DNA of 64,000 bases from Triplophysa rosa. Its lineage: Eukaryota; Chordata; Actinopteri; Cypriniformes; Nemacheilidae. A program made the translations under genes and the position numbers. The stretch's first letter is position 1; every line of letters starts with the position of its first letter. The notes beneath the pieces were generated by a model. That model was given only the letters and a program-made list of their open reading frames with translations, did not search any database and was not told the origin of the DNA. The stretch is from contig NC_079891.1 in the NCBI RefSeq assembly GCF_024868665.1, positions 17,128,712 through 17,192,711 on the forward strand, given 5' to 3'. Shown piece after piece: positions 60,798 to 64,000 of this stretch.

Positions 60798-62367
60798 CAC
60801 TGCGTTCCAAATTATTATGCAAATGATATCTTTCTCTGGTTTTCCTAATTTGTCGATGCAAATGACAGTCAGTATAATTTTCAAGTAATCAACAGTTAGG
60901 GTACATTTGGAATTTTATTGAACAAACCTCCCACTGACAACAGTATTTATTTAAAAAATGAAAAACTCAAAATGCACTGTTCCAAATTATTATGCACAAC
61001 AGAGTTTGAAAACATTTCATAGGTTGTAAAAAACTGAAAATGGTCATTTGTTGAATTTGCAGCATTAGGAGGTCATATTTACTGAAATCAAAAGCTATTT
61101 CAATCAAAAACATCCTAACAGGGCAAGTTACATGTTAACATAGGACCCCTTCTTTGATATCACCTTCACAATTCTTGCATCCATTGAACTTGTGAGTTTT
61201 TGGATAGTTTCTGATTGAATTTCTTTGCAGGATGTCAGAATAGCCTCCCAGAGCTGCTGTTTTGATGCTAACTGCCTCCCACCATCATAGATCTTTCGCT
61301 TGAGGATGCTCCAAAGGTTCTCAATAGGGTTGAGGTCAGGGGAGGATGGTGGCCACACCATGAGTTTCTCTCCTTTTATGCCCATAGCAGCCAATGACAC
61401 AGAGGTATTCTTTGCAGCATGAGATGGTGCATTGTCATGCATGAAGATGATTTTGCTACGGAAGGCATGGTTCTTCTTTTTGTACCATGGAAGAAAGTGC
61501 TCAGTCAGAAACTCTACATACCTTGCAGAGTTCATTTTCACACCTTCAGGGACCCTAAAGGGGCCCACCAGCTGTCTCCCCATGATTCCAGCCCAAAACA
61601 TGACTCCGCCACCTCCTTGCTGACGTCGCAGCCTTGTTGGGACATGGTGGCCATCCACCAACCATCCACTACTCCATCCATCTGGACCATCCAGGGTTGC
61701 ACGGCACTCATCAGTAAACAAGACTGTTTGAAAATTAGTCTTCATGTATGTGTGGGCCCACTGCAACCGTTTCTGCTTGTGAGCATTGGTTAGGGGTGGC
61801 CGAATAGTAGGTTTATGCACAACTGCAAGCATCTGGAGGATCCTACACCTTGAGGTTTTCGGGACTCCCGAGGCACCAGCAGCTTCAAATACCTGTTTGC
61901 TGCTTTGCAATGGCATTTTTGCAGCTGCTCTCTTAATCCGATGAATTTGTCTGGAAGAAACCTTCCTCATTCTGCCTTTATCTGCACGAACCCTTCTGTG
62001 CTCTGAATCAGCCACAAATGTCTTCACAGTACGATGATCTTGCTTAAGTTTTCGTGAAATATCTAATGTTTTCATACCTTGTCCAAGACATTGCACTATT
62101 TGACGCTTTTCGGCAGCAGACAGATCCTTTTTCTTTCCCATATTGCTTGAAACCTGTGGCCTGCTTAATAATGTGGAACGTCCTTCTTAAGTAGTTTTCC
62201 TTTAATTGGGCTCACCTGGCAAACTACTTATCACAGGTGTCTGAGATTGATTTCAGTGATCCAAAGAGCACTGAGACACAATACCATCCATAAGTTTAAT
62301 TGAACAATATAAAATTAAATGTTTACGACACTTAAATCCAATTTGCATAATAATTTGGAACGCAGTG
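60798..62367 (-). mobile_element. Tc1-like transposon, apparently full length, IR/DR termini
   Basis: TA duplications at 60,796-60,797 and 62,368-62,369. The first 27 bp of each end are exact inverses starting CACTGCGTTCC. A core of 18 bp, GTTCCAAATTATTATGCA, occurs at 60,804-60,821 and again, in the same orientation, at 60,979-60,996. On the other side its inverse is at 62,344-62,361 (exact) and 62,162-62,179 (two mismatches). This is the inverted-repeat/direct-repeat layout known from Sleeping Beauty. It encloses one transposase gene and lies inside the solo LTR. Confidence 0.95.
61128..62141 (-). CDS. Tc1-like transposase, intact, DD37E
   Basis: 337 residues, no stop or frameshift; family length is about 340. 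Cut-and-paste transposase acting on the element's own ends in the nucleus. The N-terminus has a helix-turn-helix (about residues 8-45, AAEKRQIVQCLGQGM and ISRKLKQDHRTVKTFV) and a second DNA-binding half with basic SSRQIHRIKRAAAK (62-75). The catalytic core has LFTDECR (D144), FMHDNAPSH (D236) and SPDLNPIENLW (E274). 37 residues separate D236 and E274, unlike the DD34E of Sleeping Beauty. A glycine-rich QQGGGGVMFW box precedes the second Asp. The ATG at 62,141 (MGKKKDLSAAEK) is 20 bp inside the inner right direct repeat, so a terminal repeat may serve as promoter. All key residues are present, so activity is possible but unproven. Confidence 0.95.
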   Translation of the reverse strand: MGKKKDLSAAEKRQIVQCLGQGMKTLDISRKLKQDHRTVKTFVADSEHRRVRADKGRMRKVSSRQIHRIKRAAAKMPLQSSKQVFEAAGASGVPKTSRCRILQMLAVVHKPTIRPPLTNAHKQKRLQWAHTYMKTNFQTVLFTDECRATLDGPDGWSSGWLVDGHHVPTRLRRQQGGGGVMFWAGIMGRQLVGPFRVPEGVKMNSARYVEFLTEHFLPWYKKKNHAFRSKIIFMHDNAPSHAAKNTSVSLAAMGIKGEKLMVWPPSSPDLNPIENLWSILKRKIYDGGRQLASKQQLWEAILTSCKEIQSETIQKLTSSMDARIVKVISKKGSYVNM

Positions 62368-63699
62368 TAGTGTTTAGTTAGTCTTCGTTCTGTGTTTACA
62401 TATTATTTTCTTGTTCTTGTTCTACACCCCCTCGTGGGTTTTTGTTTTGTTTATTTTAAAATAAAATCTGTGTTAACCCATTCACCACCACTGCTGCCTG
62501 CGCTTGGGTTCTTTCCCCCTGAGATTCGTGACAATTGTATTTTATTGAAAAGCAAGACAAATGATAAAAAGCACATTTTGACTATTCAGTTTGTGCAATA
62601 GTGAAAAAAAATGGCTTAATAAATAGAAGAAATGCAAAAAACCATGTTCGGTATTATTCGGCCTTCGCCAAGTGTTTCACATCATCTTCGGCTTCGGCCA
62701 AGAATTTTCGTTTCGGTGCATCCCTAGTCATATGATAGATTATATTAATTTATTATTATATACACGTTTCATTACGTATTTGTTTAAATATAAAAAATGA
62801 AACATTGTTGGTCCTTTTTCACACGACTGTACTAACAGTAAGTTTCAGACAATAATCTCTTACCTGCAAATTTGTCAGTTAAGGCTTCAGGCTCCCACTT
62901 CTGAAGATTTCCTTCGCATATAATCTCTAAAAGATAGATCAATATATTGAAAGCTTGTCAATGAAGGCCACTGCTGCAAGTCTAGTAAACGAAAATGCCA
63001 CTGAGGCAAGACCCCCTCGTGTTTAATGAACGCCAAAATAATGTATTTTATGCTATTTGCTTTGAACATATGATAACGGTAATAAATGTAACGAAATACA
63101 ATGAACACACTCGTCATTTGAATTCCGGTGCCTTTGACTGAGTGGCGCTGCAGCGGTTGGAGTCCTGACGCTTCCGCTGCGTCCTAAATCCCGAATGCGC
63201 CGCCAAATATCTAAAATATGATTTCCACAAACGTTTATGACTTACCTAAAAGTTTCGTACAAAGAAAAACAAATCGAGGGGGCGTCCCAAACAATTATTT
63301 TTACTACGTTTGAAATAGGATGGTTATAAAAGCAAGTGTTGGCGTCGACAGTCATGCAGATTATAAAAACTGTCTACAGAGATGTAACGTTACGTTTGTT
63401 TTGCTATGAAAAAAACGGCATACAAACATGTATATATATGCACACACATGCACGCACTTTTTATTTAATTAAAGTATTATTAATATTAACTTACCTCTCG
63501 TCTGTCAGCAGTGGCGCCGGCCGACCGTTGAAATTTAAAATAACCGCTCACGCAGCTCAATTTTAACCCAGCTGGCTGGGTTGTTACAGAAATGACCCAA
63601 CAAAACGACCCAATATCTCTAACCCTACTATTGGGTTACAAAAATAACCCAACGTTTTTTAGAGTGTAGTAACTAGTTACACCCAACACTGTTGGCAAC

Positions 63700-64000
63700 A
63701 TTATTTTTATCCTTAACTGCAAAAGTACAATATTCTCTCAAGAAACCCCCAATTTTGGGGGGGGATATTGGGGCAGGATTGGGGCATCCTGTTATTTTTC
63801 ACTGCTTATACATTTTGGAGTGACACTTGTTGTTTTGTAAGATTATGCAACTTTACAGCCCGATATTACTCATATTACTCAAACTGTTGTTATCATTATT
63901 ACTAATGAACAGACTTTTCAAATGAAATTCCTGCCGTAGGCGCTATCTACACATCTAGAACATCTACACAAATGAGACGATTCTGTTCTAGGAAAGTCAG
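63700..64000. other. Right edge, nothing recognised
   Basis: Flank of the outer hAT element. It contains a small self-complementary CCCCCAATTTTGGGGG at about 63,746-63,762. No gene supported. Confidence 0.5.

Larger units (their letters stand above)
60385..62533 (+). mobile_element. Solo LTR interrupted by a Tc1-like element
   Basis: Starts TGTCATGACTCG and ends TTCGTGACA (TG...CA, inverted TGTCA/TGACA). Without the 1,570-bp Tc1 and its extra TA it is about 577 bp. A TATATAATA promoter-like box is at about 60,595-60,603 and AATAAA at about 62,460-62,465, in the right order for a plus-strand LTR. Flanks GTTGT and ATTGT match at four of five bases. No gag or pol nearby, hence solo. Gypsy-like by appearance only. 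Confidence 0.7.

Overview
The window is vertebrate nuclear DNA, almost certainly from a ray-finned fish and probably a cypriniform. This rests on the vertebrate gene order golph3 - mtmr12 - zfr - sub1, spliced genes with GT/AG introns, and a dense load of DNA transposons of fish type (hAT-like, Tc1-like, small palindromic MITEs, tRNA-headed SINEs, an L2-type LINE). The order matches the human 5p13 block GOLPH3-MTMR12-ZFR-SUB1. The species call is an inference from repeats, not a search result.

Layout. 1-12,028: the 5' part of golph3 intron 1 (gene on the minus strand), heavily invaded. Four hAT-type elements have readable 8-bp target duplications at 1,694-2,766, 3,046-6,506, 3,165-3,966 and 4,406-6,063, several of them nested. 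12,029-12,244: golph3 first coding exon; the remaining exons lie beyond the left edge. 14,940-26,199: complete mtmr12 on the minus strand, 16 coding exons, 737 residues, a catalytically dead myotubularin. 28,181-41,866: complete zfr on the minus strand, 20 coding exons, 1,083 residues, three zinc fingers plus a DZF domain. 41,867-42,397: a short divergent promoter with NRF1-like and ZNF143-like sites. 43,342-44,067: complete sub1 on the plus strand, four coding exons, 125 residues. 44,330-57,235: gene-free flank, mostly unique sequence with scattered MITEs. 57,244-63,691: a Russian-doll transposon cluster whose innermost member is a Tc1-like element with an uninterrupted 337-residue transposase.

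The host genes are intact and independent: Golgi PI4P adaptor, myotubularin adaptor, RNA-binding protein and transcription coactivator. The unusual material is in the mobile DNA. The Tc1-like element at 60,798-62,367 keeps TA duplications, a full catalytic triad with DD37E spacing and paired direct repeats inside each inverted terminus, so it may be recently active. It sits in a solo LTR, in a hAT element, in a GGTTGGGTTA-type element, in an outer hAT element, each boundary readable to a different degree. A second unusual feature is a 125-bp inverted copy of the end of mtmr12 exon 13 plus its donor, lodged in mtmr12 intron 1 with its own 31-bp micro-inversion.

Exon boundaries were set by hand from splice signals, reading-frame continuity and remembered family sequence. 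Frame is continuous across every junction in mtmr12, zfr and sub1.
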